From a virus, in the IMG/VR virus record IMGVR_UViG_3300030419_007436, positions 99,760-163,759 of that record: 64,000 nucleotides of DNA; one strand, written 5' to 3'. Numbering within the stretch: position 1 is the stretch's first letter; the number at the start of each line of letters is the position of its first letter. The notes beneath the pieces are model-generated. The model was given only the letters and a program-made list of their open reading frames with translations. It was not told the DNA's origin and ran no database searches. This document shows, one piece after another, positions 30,669 to 37,914 of the stretch. The position numbers and the translations under genes were made by a program.

Positions 30669-32036
30669 TTATTTGCCCCTTTGTTTTCTATAATTTTTGT
30701 ATTTTTCTTTGAGCGTTTCCTCTTGGCGCTTCACCTCACTCTTTTTAATCTCCCCGTAAGTTTCAATTTGAGGGAGAACATCTATCTTCACATTTGCCGT
30801 GTCCATGAAAATAGGGTAAACCAACCCGTCCGGACCATTTCGGTTTTTAGCGACAAATATTCTCCCACTGTTACTATTCTTGTGTTGAATTGTTCGAGAA
30901 ATAGAAAATATAAAATCTGCTACGAAACATTTGTTAAATGCTTCGGATATGGCCTCCATTGTAATGACTTCGGCGTTTAAACCTGATCTGTTTGTTTGAG
31001 AAGCGGTCCAAATCGGACACTCGAACTCCTGAGCTATACTTCTTAGCTCTTCATAAATAGATTCCAATTGATGTCTTTTCTCATCATTTTTTGATTTTGA
31101 TCGTAATAAATCTGCATAATCTACAATAATCATTTCTGGAAATATTTCACGCTGACGTAACTTCTCTAAATGATTACGAAGTGTAGAAACACCAGCCGAT
31201 TTAGTAGGATATTCTTTTACAATTAATTGTCCCTTTAAATCTTTAATTTCTTCATAAATCTCATCTTTTTTATTAAAAACCTCTCTTAGAGGAATGCCAG
31301 TGATACAACTATCATATCTAGATGCAACAACAGTGTCTGCTAGTTCTAAAGTATAGTGAATAACTGTTTTATTTTCTTTAACCGCTTGGGCACCAAGATG
31401 TACAAGAGCCATAGATTTTCCGGCGCCGGTGGGGGCAATTACAACCCCCAATTCGCCGCGGCCTAACCCCCCTTTGTTAAGGTCGTCGATAATTTTCCAC
31501 CCTGTAGTCACTGGATTTCTTGTTTTTAGCTCAAACCGCTTTTCGAAATCTTTAATATAATGATAGCCATTATCAGAATTGTTACCAAGCTTCATTGCTT
31601 CGTTGATCAACTTTTGAATATCTTCAAAAGATGATCGTTTAAGCAGGGGTACCGACTTCAATATAGCACCTTTCAGAACTTGTTTTTTACAAAAATCAAT
31701 CGCAGTGTCCTTTATATATTCTGCGTCCTGTACATCTGTTTTTTTCATTCTAGCAAAAAAATCACGGACTTGCTTCTGAACCAATTCATTCTCTTCTGAA
31801 ATTTCTGCGCGCAAGATCGTGGTCATAATAGAATCCGATGGTTGCATGCCATATTTATCTTTATAACTAAAAATGCGCTTGACAAAGGTTTGTAAGTAAT
31901 TAAATTCAAGAAAATTAACATCCAGCACTTCTTTGATTTGATCTGCAAATGACCGATCAAATAGAATTAACTGACACATATTTTCTTGAAATGATTTCCC
32001 AAATTGAGAAAAATCTTCTTTTTCGTTGTAAATCAA
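30669..32036 (-). CDS. dnaB: DnaB-type replicative helicase
   Basis: 455 residues with an N-terminal helical domain and a RecA-like C-terminal ATPase. Walker A APTGAGKS near residue 204, Walker B MIIVDYADLL, the sensor WTASQTNR and an arginine-finger region later in the domain match DnaB/gp41 helicases. It unwinds the fork ahead of the polymerase. A TTGACA promoter at 32058-32087 sits directly before it. No primase gene is visible nearby. Confidence 0.9.
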   Translation of the reverse strand: MIYNEKEDFSQFGKSFQENMCQLILFDRSFADQIKEVLDVNFLEFNYLQTFVKRIFSYKDKYGMQPSDSIMTTILRAEISEENELVQKQVRDFFARMKKTDVQDAEYIKDTAIDFCKKQVLKGAILKSVPLLKRSSFEDIQKLINEAMKLGNNSDNGYHYIKDFEKRFELKTRNPVTTGWKIIDDLNKGGLGRGELGVVIAPTGAGKSMALVHLGAQAVKENKTVIHYTLELADTVVASRYDSCITGIPLREVFNKKDEIYEEIKDLKGQLIVKEYPTKSAGVSTLRNHLEKLRQREIFPEMIIVDYADLLRSKSKNDEKRHQLESIYEELRSIAQEFECPIWTASQTNRSGLNAEVITMEAISEAFNKCFVADFIFSISRTIQHKNSNSGRIFVAKNRNGPDGLVYPIFMDTANVKIDVLPQIETYGEIKKSEVKRQEETLKEKYKNYRKQRGK

Positions 32037-32057
32037 AGAAACGACCTCCAGGTTTTT

Positions 32058-32087
32058 ATTCTACAACAATTATTTCCCTTTTGTCAA
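32058..32087 (-). promoter_or_regulatory. Sigma70-type promoter for the helicase
   Basis: TTGACA at 32082-32087, 18 bp spacer, TAGAAT at 32058-32063. Confidence 0.55.
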
Positions 32088-32098
32088 GGGATAATATT

Positions 32099-32440
32099 TT
32101 ATTTCCAAAGTATTTGTATTGCTACAATTGCCACAGACAATATTAAACAAGACATAGTTTTAGCAGTAAATATACTCTCTTTTAAAAGAGCATATGTAAA
32201 AAAAGCAAAAACAACATTGGATGCCCCAAATCCTATTAGTTTTGATGTCCACAGCTTTCCGCTATCTTCCACAACAAACCTAATGGCGTACCAAAAACAA
32301 AGGCCCATTGGTATTGCAAAAATGACATTAGATAATATTGGCCGATCTTTCCACCATTCCCACACAAACTGAGAATTAAACTGAAACCACGCCAGCACAT
32401 TACCCACAACAAATAACAATATTCCTATTAAAGTATTCAT
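32099..32440 (-). CDS. Small multi-pass membrane protein, EamA/SMR-like (113 aa)
   Basis: Four hydrophobic segments: MNTLIGILLFVVGNVLAWFQ, then NVIFAIPMGLCFWYAIRFVV, then IGFGASNVVFAFFTYALL, then MSCLILSVAIVAIQILW. The pattern, with a charged FVWEWWKD loop and KES before the last helix, is shared with small membrane proteins of marine myoviruses that look like a half transporter. I place the start at the ATG at 32440; substrate and role are unknown. Confidence 0.65.
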   Translation of the reverse strand: MNTLIGILLFVVGNVLAWFQFNSQFVWEWWKDRPILSNVIFAIPMGLCFWYAIRFVVEDSGKLWTSKLIGFGASNVVFAFFTYALLKESIFTAKTMSCLILSVAIVAIQILWK

Positions 32441-32500
32441 CTCTTTAAGCCTTTTGTCTTTTGTGGGGCACCTGTTGCCCGTGCCCCCCTGCGGCATTTA

Positions 32501-32644
32501 TTATTTATTAATAAATTTTTCTTGGGCAACTGAAATTTTACGCTCCATTTCTTGTAAGCGCTGTTCATGTTTCAGTAAACCATAAACAAAAAGTCCTAGG
32601 GCGCCTAAGCCCAAAAAGGCTGTTGTCCATACACTAGTAAACAT
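32501..32644 (-). CDS. Small membrane-anchored coiled-coil protein (47 aa)
   Basis: ATG at 32644 with a very strong AAAAGGAGG site. An N-terminal membrane helix (VWTTAFLGLGALGLFVYGLL) is followed by a charged helix (KHEQRLQEMERKISVAQEKF). The layout recalls the inner-membrane half of a spanin, or a small anchor. Function unknown. Confidence 0.65.
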   Translation of the reverse strand: MFTSVWTTAFLGLGALGLFVYGLLKHEQRLQEMERKISVAQEKFINK

Positions 32645-32663
32645 ATTTTCCTCCTTTTTAAAG

Positions 32664-32736
32664 TACTCCCGGTAGGACTTGAACCTACGACCTGGCGGTT
32701 ATGAGCCGCTTGCTCTACCAACTGAGCTACGGGAGT
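32664..32736 (-). tRNA. tRNA with CAT anticodon (Met)
   Basis: Acceptor ACTCCCG/CGGGAGT, D-arm GCTC/GAGC, anticodon loop CTCATAA (anticodon CAT) and T-arm GTAGG TTCAAGT CCTAC are all present. CCA is not encoded. It reads as elongator Met; a lysidine-modified Ile tRNA cannot be excluded from sequence. Confidence 0.95.
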
Positions 32737-32741
32737 ATAAA

Positions 32742-32951
32742 TTATGCCTCTTTTTTTAATTCATATATACGCGGTGGACTTTCAGAATATGATGCAGTTA
32801 CATAAAACTGGTATCTACTATTTACCACCTTCTGTGTACCCACGCTTATGTTTTTGCACTCACAGTGTACAGTCTCGCTATCTTCATGTATGTCTTGTTT
32901 CCTAAAGACTGAGTTGCATTCGAGACATTCTATGAGCAAATAATTTTCCAT
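32742..32951 (-). CDS. Small zinc-ribbon-like protein (69 aa)
   Basis: CLEC near residues 9-12 and CECK near 30-33 form a two-part cysteine site typical of tiny zinc-ribbons found in phages. The remainder is strand-rich (SRYQFYVTASYSESPPRIY). It overlaps the phosphomannomutase gene by about 22 bases. Function unknown. Confidence 0.65.
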   Translation of the reverse strand: MENYLLIECLECNSVFRKQDIHEDSETVHCECKNISVGTQKVVNSRYQFYVTASYSESPPRIYELKKEA

Positions 32952-33634
32952 GTGTCCTTATAACCAGATACATTATATACTGTGTGTCCAGAGTCTGTCA
33001 AGGCTTTTGCTAAAGAAAAATCATTACCGCCTGGAAGTGTTCGATCTCCAAAGAAAAAATAGTTTCCCTTTGGTATGTTTTTTAAAACTTGTGATTTATC
33101 CCATCCTTGAGGATATATATCGATGCTGATTTCACCGCCAATGGCCGCCTCAAGTTCCTCAAAGTTCTCATTAATCTCTCTAGCATATTTAAGACGTTCA
33201 TTTTTTTCTTGATCATATTCATAATATGCATTGCGTGCAGCGTGCGATGCGTTTCTTCCCACAACTGAAAAATTAATCATTCCGATGCGTCGCTCGATAT
33301 GATTTCCAGTCCTCAAGGCATATTCCGACTGATTTAAGCACTCCTCCAAATAGCACAACAAGGCTTCCGAAGGTTCGAACACTCTACAATTAATGTTATG
33401 TCCTCCAACATGAAAGGTGTTACCCATGCAACCAAAAACACCACTAACACTTTGCAAAATATCCTGGGGTATTTGTTCTTCTAATTTTTCATAATCACTT
33501 CCAGAGACAAAATAAACTTTCTTATCAACAATCCAGTCTTTAAAAAAAGAATAAAATTCTTCTGTCATTTTTTGCCTAGGGGGAGTCAATGTGCCGTCCA
33601 CATCAAATAAATATATATCGTCAACTAGTTCCAC
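32930..33634 (-). CDS. Eukaryotic-type phosphomannomutase (HAD fold)
   Basis: I prefer the GTG at 33634, with AGGG eight bases upstream, over one at 33643. FDVDGTLTPPRQK is the catalytic HAD motif I. FVSGSDYEKLEEQI, INFSVVGRNAS, ISIDIYPQGWDKSQVL and FFGDRTLPGGND match eukaryotic PMM1/PMM2 almost motif for motif. This enzyme interconverts mannose-6-phosphate and mannose-1-phosphate. Bacteria normally use an unrelated alpha-D-phosphohexomutase for that step. A mannose-6-phosphate isomerase-like cupin lies 1.4 kb upstream (34996-35349). Confidence 0.85.
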   Translation of the reverse strand: MELVDDIYLFDVDGTLTPPRQKMTEEFYSFFKDWIVDKKVYFVSGSDYEKLEEQIPQDILQSVSGVFGCMGNTFHVGGHNINCRVFEPSEALLCYLEECLNQSEYALRTGNHIERRIGMINFSVVGRNASHAARNAYYEYDQEKNERLKYAREINENFEELEAAIGGEISIDIYPQGWDKSQVLKNIPKGNYFFFGDRTLPGGNDFSLAKALTDSGHTVYNVSGYKDTWKIICS

Positions 33635-33747
33635 AATAACCACCCTACAGCGCAGCCAACCGTGAGGCCAAAAAGAAGCAACGAAATAAACTGCCCCACA
33701 TAATATCGCCGCTCTGCTTTTTCAATTTCATCAAATAAATCTCTCAT
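33625..33747 (-). CDS. Micro membrane protein, 40 aa
   Basis: ATG at 33747 with an AAAAGGAGAAG site. A charged N-terminus (RDLFDEIEKAERRYY) leads into one membrane helix (VGQFISLLLFGLTVGCAVGWLL). It overlaps the phosphomannomutase start, suggesting coupled translation. Function unknown. Confidence 0.6.
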   Translation of the reverse strand: MRDLFDEIEKAERRYYVGQFISLLLFGLTVGCAVGWLLWN

Positions 33748-33763
33748 CACTTCTCCTTTTTAG

Positions 33764-33953
33764 AACCAGGGGGCGGAATTGAACCACCTACCTCCGCTTC
33801 GTCCATAGATCCACTCTGCATAAGTGTTTCCGCCTTAGACCCCATCGCCACTAATTCCGGCAGGGGCGATTTTCCCCGGTTGCTCCGGTGTGTGGATCTT
33901 CGGTTTCCTACTTTATATAAACGGGCGGCGCTCTTCCGGTGAGCTACCCTGGT
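33764..33953 (-). ncRNA. tRNA-like RNA interrupted by a ~115-base structured insert
   Basis: The 5' part has acceptor ACCAGGG and a good D-arm GCTC-ACCGGAA-GAGC. The 3' part has T-arm GGTGG TTCAATT CCGCC and acceptor CCCTGGT, complementary over all 7 bp. Between them, CCGC and GCGG can form most of an anticodon stem, and inside it lies an insert closed by an 8-bp stem, AGATCCAC/GTGGATCT, holding an ATCGCC/GGCGAT hairpin. The total is 190 nt. Options are a tRNA with a small or degenerate intron, a tmRNA-like relic, or a new tRNA-mimic. The anticodon cannot be read. It is five bases from tRNA-Leu. Confidence 0.55.
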
Positions 33954-33958
33954 ATATG

Positions 33959-34042
33959 TAGCTGAAGAGGGATTCGAACCCTCACACCCGTTACGGATAA
34001 CGGATTTTAAGTCCGTTGTGTCTACCATTCCACCATTCAGCC
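33959..34042 (-). tRNA. tRNA-Leu (TAA)
   Basis: 84 nt with the long variable arm of a class II tRNA. Acceptor GGCTGAA/TTCAGCT, anticodon stem ACGGA/TCCGT with loop CTTAAAA (anticodon TAA), T-arm GAGGG TTCGAAT CCCTC. CCA is not encoded. Confidence 0.95.
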
Positions 34043-34048
34043 AAGTTT

Positions 34049-34285
34049 TTAATAATCATTTTCGTGCTTCATTTTTCTATAGCCAACTACATCCATAGCG
34101 AATGGATCAACATCTGATGAGCGGCGATTTCCCCGAAGCTTTTGTTCCGCTGCCTCGCGCTCTAAAGCTTTTGAGGCACGTTGGACAACGCTTTCGAGCA
34201 CGCTAATACCAGGATCGATTTTAGTGCCCATTCTGCAATAGTAATCAACCAAATCAATCAATATTTCTTTTGTTTCGTCGTTCAT
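34049..34285 (-). CDS. Hypothetical protein (78 aa)
   Basis: Helical N-terminus (MNDETKEILIDLVDYYCRMG), then LESVVQRASKALEREAAEQK and a basic segment (LRGNRRSSDVD). An AAGGAG site precedes the ATG. It lies between two tRNA genes. Function unknown. Confidence 0.6.
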   Translation of the reverse strand: MNDETKEILIDLVDYYCRMGTKIDPGISVLESVVQRASKALEREAAEQKLRGNRRSSDVDPFAMDVVGYRKMKHENDY

Positions 34286-34305
34286 TTATTCTCCTTAAAT
34301 AATAG

Positions 34306-34379
34306 TACCCTCGACAGGATTCGAACCTGTGACTCTCGGCTTAGAAGGCCGATGCTCTATCCAACTGAGCTACGAGGGC
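34306..34379 (-). tRNA. tRNA-Arg (TCT)
   Basis: 74 nt. Acceptor GCCCTCG/CGAGGGT, D-arm GCTC/GAGC, anticodon stem TCGGC/GCCGA with loop CTTCTAA (anticodon TCT), T-arm ACAGG TTCGAAT CCTGT. CCA is not encoded. TCT reads AGA, a codon favoured in AT-rich phage genes. Confidence 0.95.
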
Positions 34380-34386
34380 AGTCACT

Positions 34387-34893
34387 CTACCAGTTAACAC
34401 CGCTGGAAACACCCATGCGCCAATATCCATTCACATCAGGGATGTATGTCACGTGTACTGGAATACTAAAAATTCCCACTTGTTCGGTATATCCCATGGC
34501 TGCGATCACATGTACATAATTGTCTTCTTCGGCCGGATCAAAAGCTGCAATATTTGCGCCTAAAGCCAACTGTAAACGATCAGCGAATTCAAACCCAACA
34601 AGCAAACTAGCCGATGGCGCAAAAATACTTTGATCTAGACCAACAACAGAAACGTTTTGCACAAACAACACATCTAGCCATTCTCCGCCATCGAGAGTTT
34701 GTTGAAATTCGAAGCCAAGCAAGAGCATGTGAGAACTGTGTAGTTTATCTAAATCTCCCCCTTTGTTTAGATAGGCGTAGCCAAAACGAACACCGTTGCG
34801 GACTTTCCAATCATCTTCCGCAGTTTGTTTTTCAGCGAGTGCTGGGGTGGTTAAAATAACTACCAAAAAACACAATAATACTTTCTTTAACAT
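34387..34893 (-). CDS. Secreted beta-barrel-like (outer-membrane) protein
   Basis: A signal peptide (KKVLLCFLVVILTTPALA) is followed by alternating hydrophobic and polar strands: VRFGYAYLNKGGDL, HMLLLGFEFQQTLDG, ASLLVGFEFADRLQLALGAN, VHVIAAMGYTEQ, ending WRMGVSSGVNW with a terminal aromatic residue. This is the pattern of small outer-membrane barrels. A phage-made surface protein could block superinfection or alter the envelope; that is inference. Confidence 0.65.
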   Translation of the reverse strand: MLKKVLLCFLVVILTTPALAEKQTAEDDWKVRNGVRFGYAYLNKGGDLDKLHSSHMLLLGFEFQQTLDGGEWLDVLFVQNVSVVGLDQSIFAPSASLLVGFEFADRLQLALGANIAAFDPAEEDNYVHVIAAMGYTEQVGIFSIPVHVTYIPDVNGYWRMGVSSGVNW

Positions 34894-34995
34894 ATTTTTC
34901 TCCTTTTTTCTATTTTTAATATGTATGATAATTCTTCCAGAACCTATTGTATCAGGCCACGAGGTACCTTTTCATCTGTGTATCATTTTATAAGT

Positions 34996-35349
34996 TTATT
35001 TTTCTTCGCGGCCGTAATCGTCTTGAAGGCGTACGACGTCATCCAATTCGGGGGTGGAGACTTCAATCAGAGTACAGCCGATTGATGGTGCAACAAAACG
35101 ATGAATTGTTTGAGGTGTGACGTGATATGATGCACCTGTTCCCAAAAGTAGCCTTTCCATATTGTTCTCATCTCCAATCTCTAGCACCAACTCACCTTTG
35201 AGGACATATATTGTTTCATCCTTTACTTCGTGGTATTGTCTAGAAAGCCTCTCTCCTGCGTTTATGACAAGTAATTTGCCCACATATTTATCACACTCGG
35301 CCCAAATTTCCTCATGGCCCCAAGGTTTTTCTACTTTACGTTTTTTCAT
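34996..35349 (-). CDS. Cupin, mannose-6-phosphate isomerase type II-like
   Basis: I start at the ATG at 35349 (MKKRKVEKPWGHEEIWAE). The single cupin domain has VEKPWGHEEIW, INAGERLSRQYHEVKDE (metal-binding His and Glu), VLKGELVLEIG, and HRFVAPSIGCTLIEVSTPE. This matches the C-terminal isomerase domain of bifunctional PMI/GMP proteins, which interconverts fructose-6-phosphate and mannose-6-phosphate. With the nearby phosphomannomutase it suggests a mannose pathway. Confidence 0.75.
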   Translation of the reverse strand: MKKRKVEKPWGHEEIWAECDKYVGKLLVINAGERLSRQYHEVKDETIYVLKGELVLEIGDENNMERLLLGTGASYHVTPQTIHRFVAPSIGCTLIEVSTPELDDVVRLQDDYGREEK

Positions 35350-35350
35350 A

Positions 35351-35629
35351 TTAATAACAAATGTCTCCCAGGTATTCCCAACCACAGTAGTAATAGTCAT
35401 AGCACCAAGCTTCTTCACAAAACCAACGGCCATCCCAATATTCTTCATAACAACAAGAGCCATCACAGTAAGACGCCCAAAGTAGGTCGTGGGGACTCGG
35501 TTCACAAACTTGTGATTCTAGAACAACAGACGGAGGTTCTACAACAATTGCGGTGCGGCCGGGCGTAGATCGAACTTCGCAGGCCGTAACTCCCACTAAC
35601 AAAAACAATAGACTAATAAATTTTTTCAT
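35351..35629 (-). CDS. Cysteine- and tyrosine-rich lipoprotein (92 aa)
   Basis: The signal sequence KKFISLLFLLVGVTAC ends in a lipobox, so the first cysteine is probably lipidated. The mature protein carries nine more cysteines and many Tyr/Trp residues toward its C-terminus (CDGSCCYEEYW, CYDYYYCGWEYLGDICY). It should sit in the host envelope, stabilised by disulphides. Superinfection exclusion is a common job for phage lipoproteins but is not shown here. It overlaps the RNase H gene by 4 bases. Confidence 0.7.
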   Translation of the reverse strand: MKKFISLLFLLVGVTACEVRSTPGRTAIVVEPPSVVLESQVCEPSPHDLLWASYCDGSCCYEEYWDGRWFCEEAWCYDYYYCGWEYLGDICY

Positions 35630-36588
35630 TCTTTTTCTCCATTTATAATCTTTTTAAATACAATAAGCAAATCCAGCCAACTGGTTTTTCCAATTCCGTC
35701 TTCTAACATCATACCATCTGTAGATGTTTTGTCAAGTGTTAATTCGGAATTTCTAACAGTATACTTAATTTCTGTCTTAGTTTGCACAGAAATGCTAGGA
35801 CTATACAATTGCATCAGCTGATAATTTTCTCTAATAATATCTTCGCTTTCCGCAATATTTTGATATGCTTTAAGTTTGGAATTTGTGTTGGTACAATAAT
35901 CAGACACCTCACCAATAGTATATGTTTTTTCTTCAACTAAGAATGGCAGTCTTTTTGCAATTGTGGGGAGGCCGATCCCTTTGACGCCCCCTAGATTATC
36001 ACTCTTATCCCCAACGATGGCACGAGCGAGTGCAAAATTTGTTGGATGGATACCAAACTTTTCTATAATAGCATTTTTATTAAGAACCTCTTGCTGTGTA
36101 GGGCGCAATACAACTGTTTCGTCATCGAGTAGTTGGAAGAAGTCTTTATCGCTCGAAACAATAACTTTTTGCCAACCATTAAAGTCTGGAAGTTGTGCTA
36201 CAAATGAAATAACATCATCAGCTTCCACACCGTTCGATACTAGTTGTATCACCGGAAAGTTGTTTAGATACTCCATTGTTCGTAACTGTTGCCAAACTTT
36301 ATTTTGAAGCTCTTCTTCTTGTGTCAGATTTTTAATATCACGGTTGAGACGCAAGGGCTTACGACCCTCCTTATAATTTTTATTTACAAGCTTGCGCCTT
36401 CTGCTTCCTCCTTTGCCATCCCAGCAGATTACAATTTTGTCGGGCTTAACTTCTCGACAAAGTTTTTGTAGTATTTTGAGAAACCCAACGGTCCCACCAA
36501 TTGGATCTCCATTGGGTGATAATGTTGGGTTAACTATATAGGCTCTCAAAAATTGATTGAGGGCATCAATTATCATTAAACGTTTCAA
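35626..36588 (-). CDS. 5'-3' exonuclease / RNase H (FEN family)
   Basis: 320 residues with the acidic metal-binding sites of FEN nucleases: MIIDALNQFLRAY, VICWDGKGGSRRRKLV, GVEADDVISFVA, VSSDKDFFQLL and GDKSDNLGGVKGIGLPTIAK (the helix-hairpin-helix). It corresponds to T4 RNase H, which removes RNA primers from Okazaki fragments. Its neighbours are recombination and replication genes. Confidence 0.9.
   Translation of the reverse strand: MKRLMIIDALNQFLRAYIVNPTLSPNGDPIGGTVGFLKILQKLCREVKPDKIVICWDGKGGSRRRKLVNKNYKEGRKPLRLNRDIKNLTQEEELQNKVWQQLRTMEYLNNFPVIQLVSNGVEADDVISFVAQLPDFNGWQKVIVSSDKDFFQLLDDETVVLRPTQQEVLNKNAIIEKFGIHPTNFALARAIVGDKSDNLGGVKGIGLPTIAKRLPFLVEEKTYTIGEVSDYCTNTNSKLKAYQNIAESEDIIRENYQLMQLYSPSISVQTKTEIKYTVRNSELTLDKTSTDGMMLEDGIGKTSWLDLLIVFKKIINGEKE
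35708..35735 (-). promoter_or_regulatory. Possible internal promoter for the lipoprotein
   Basis: TTGACA at 35730-35735, 16 bp spacer, TATGAT at 35708-35713 with extended TGG, inside the 3' end of the RNase H gene and about 80 bases before the lipoprotein start. Confidence 0.4.
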
Positions 36589-36591
36589 TTT

Positions 36592-36972
36592 TTATTCCTT
36601 GTTCTGAGGTTCCGGAAAGCCGGGATTGCGAGGTGCGGGAGGTGAAATAACGTTATTATCGCCATAGAGGTGCCGACTAATCTCATCAATTTCTCGCTGT
36701 CGTGCACGATCTGCATCGGTAAGATTCTTCTCATATTCTTCTTCTGCGTCTAATATTTTTTGTAATTCTTCATCACTTAGATATTTTGATGTATTGTGGT
36801 ATGACACTGACATCTCAATTTTCTTAAATTCTTGTTCCTGTCGATCAGGATGCGGGGGTGCTTCCCACAAAAAAAGTGAAGATAAAATAATAGAGAAATG
36901 AAGGGCCGTGGCCACCGCAATAGAGGCAAACAAGTGAATATTGAATAGATGTTTGTATTTTTTGAAATTCAT
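36592..36972 (-). CDS. Single-pass membrane protein with proline-rich tail (126 aa)
   Basis: I start at the ATG at 36972 (AGGAG upstream). A basic start and one membrane helix (HLFASIAVATALHFSIILSS) are followed by a charged coiled-coil (LSDEELQKILDAEEEYEKNL) and a Pro-rich end (SPPAPRNPGFPEPQ). Topology suggests a periplasmic tail. Function unknown; a TATAAT promoter lies directly upstream. Confidence 0.6.
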   Translation of the reverse strand: MNFKKYKHLFNIHLFASIAVATALHFSIILSSLFLWEAPPHPDRQEQEFKKIEMSVSYHNTSKYLSDEELQKILDAEEEYEKNLTDADRARQREIDEISRHLYGDNNVISPPAPRNPGFPEPQNKE

Positions 36973-37001
36973 ATTTTCTCCTAACAATCAATTACCTATT
37001 C

Positions 37002-37029
37002 ATTATAGCATCTCATTTTTAAAATGCAA
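37002..37029 (-). promoter_or_regulatory. Sigma70-type promoter with extended -10
   Basis: TTGCAT at 37024-37029, 16 bp spacer, TATAAT at 37002-37007 preceded by TGC. It drives the membrane protein and RNase H genes. Confidence 0.6.
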
Positions 37030-37040
37030 GGAAAAAATGT

Positions 37041-37877
37041 TTATTTTTTGCGTCGTTTGGCAGCGGCAGCTTTTGTGCATTTGAGCCATGCGCGGAATTT
37101 CTTTCGGCGTTCATCATCGACCGGTCGTTGAGGCCAACCCTTACCAAGCGGTGGGCGTGGACCACAGCCCCCTTCGGCGTTAGTGCCGGGGGTACCCTCG
37201 TCATCAAGATCTATGGGCTTAAACTCCAACTCCTCGTATTCCGGTTTGCGGTCGAGATACAACAAGTCTTCGTCTTCTTCTTCAGGTTCGGGGTCAAAAT
37301 AATCACTCACGTCAGACCAGAGTTTCCACGGGCGCATGGAGATGGGTCCATACAGGCGGCCAATCTGGGTCGACTTCGGCCTATGACAGCCGTTGTTGCT
37401 CAGCCAAGTGACAAACTCCCCCATAGTCATGTAATCATTCATTTTTTTTGAAGGGTCTATTACCCACCAAACGGACTGGGGGCCCTTGGACGCCTCCGCC
37501 GTGTTTTTCTTAGAATATTCTGGCCAAATCGGAACCGGAATGGCGCGTTTCCCGTCGTCTGTCATATAATTCGAGCTAGAAAAAGTAGAAGGCATTCTCG
37601 GAATTCTGCATCTCCCAAGTTGTTCGAGGAGTGCTTTCTTGATTTCTTTCTTGATTTCTTCTTTGTGCATTCCGGGCTTTTTTGCCACTTCTTTGACACA
37701 CTTCTCAAAACGTTTTTTCTCAGCGTCGGACCATTCACTTCTTTTTGAAGTGCCAGCAGTCTTTGCTATTGAAGAAGTGCAAACAGCATAGGCGTTTCCA
37801 TCCTTCCCTTCGTCTAAAAGTGTTTTCTTTATTTCTTCGCGGATAAGTTCTTGCAGGAATGATTTAGTTAATTTCAT
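37041..37877 (-). CDS. Uncharacterised protein with EEIKK-type N-terminal motif (278 aa)
   Basis: The N-terminus (KLTKSFLQELIREEIKKTLL) belongs to a short motif, I/L-T-K-x2-L-x2-I-I/R-x-E-E, common at the starts of virion proteins in marine phages; a second EEIKK motif occurs near residue 75. The middle is Trp/Pro-rich, then very acidic (EPEEEDEDLLYLD), and the end is basic with cysteines. It looks like a structural or packaged protein. An AACTATTTAG element lies 22 bases upstream. Confidence 0.5.
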   Translation of the reverse strand: MKLTKSFLQELIREEIKKTLLDEGKDGNAYAVCTSSIAKTAGTSKRSEWSDAEKKRFEKCVKEVAKKPGMHKEEIKKEIKKALLEQLGRCRIPRMPSTFSSSNYMTDDGKRAIPVPIWPEYSKKNTAEASKGPQSVWWVIDPSKKMNDYMTMGEFVTWLSNNGCHRPKSTQIGRLYGPISMRPWKLWSDVSDYFDPEPEEEDEDLLYLDRKPEYEELEFKPIDLDDEGTPGTNAEGGCGPRPPLGKGWPQRPVDDERRKKFRAWLKCTKAAAAKRRKK

Positions 37878-37898
37878 GAAAGGTTTCTCCTAACATAA

Positions 37899-37908
37899 CT
37901 AAATAGTT
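37899..37908 (-). promoter_or_regulatory. Late-promoter-like element
   Basis: AACTATTTAG on the minus strand, 22 bases before the start at 37877. Confidence 0.45.
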
Positions 37909-37914
37909 TATAAG

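Noticed and set aside
33764-33953. tmRNA
   Set aside because: The acceptor lacks the tmRNA Ala identity (G-U at the third pair), the D-arm is a normal tRNA one, and no tag-peptide reading frame is evident.
33747-34028. A 93-codon minus-strand ORF across the tRNA-Leu and the tRNA-like RNA
   Set aside because: It is a by-product of tRNA sequence; the RNA structures explain the region and there is no ribosome site.
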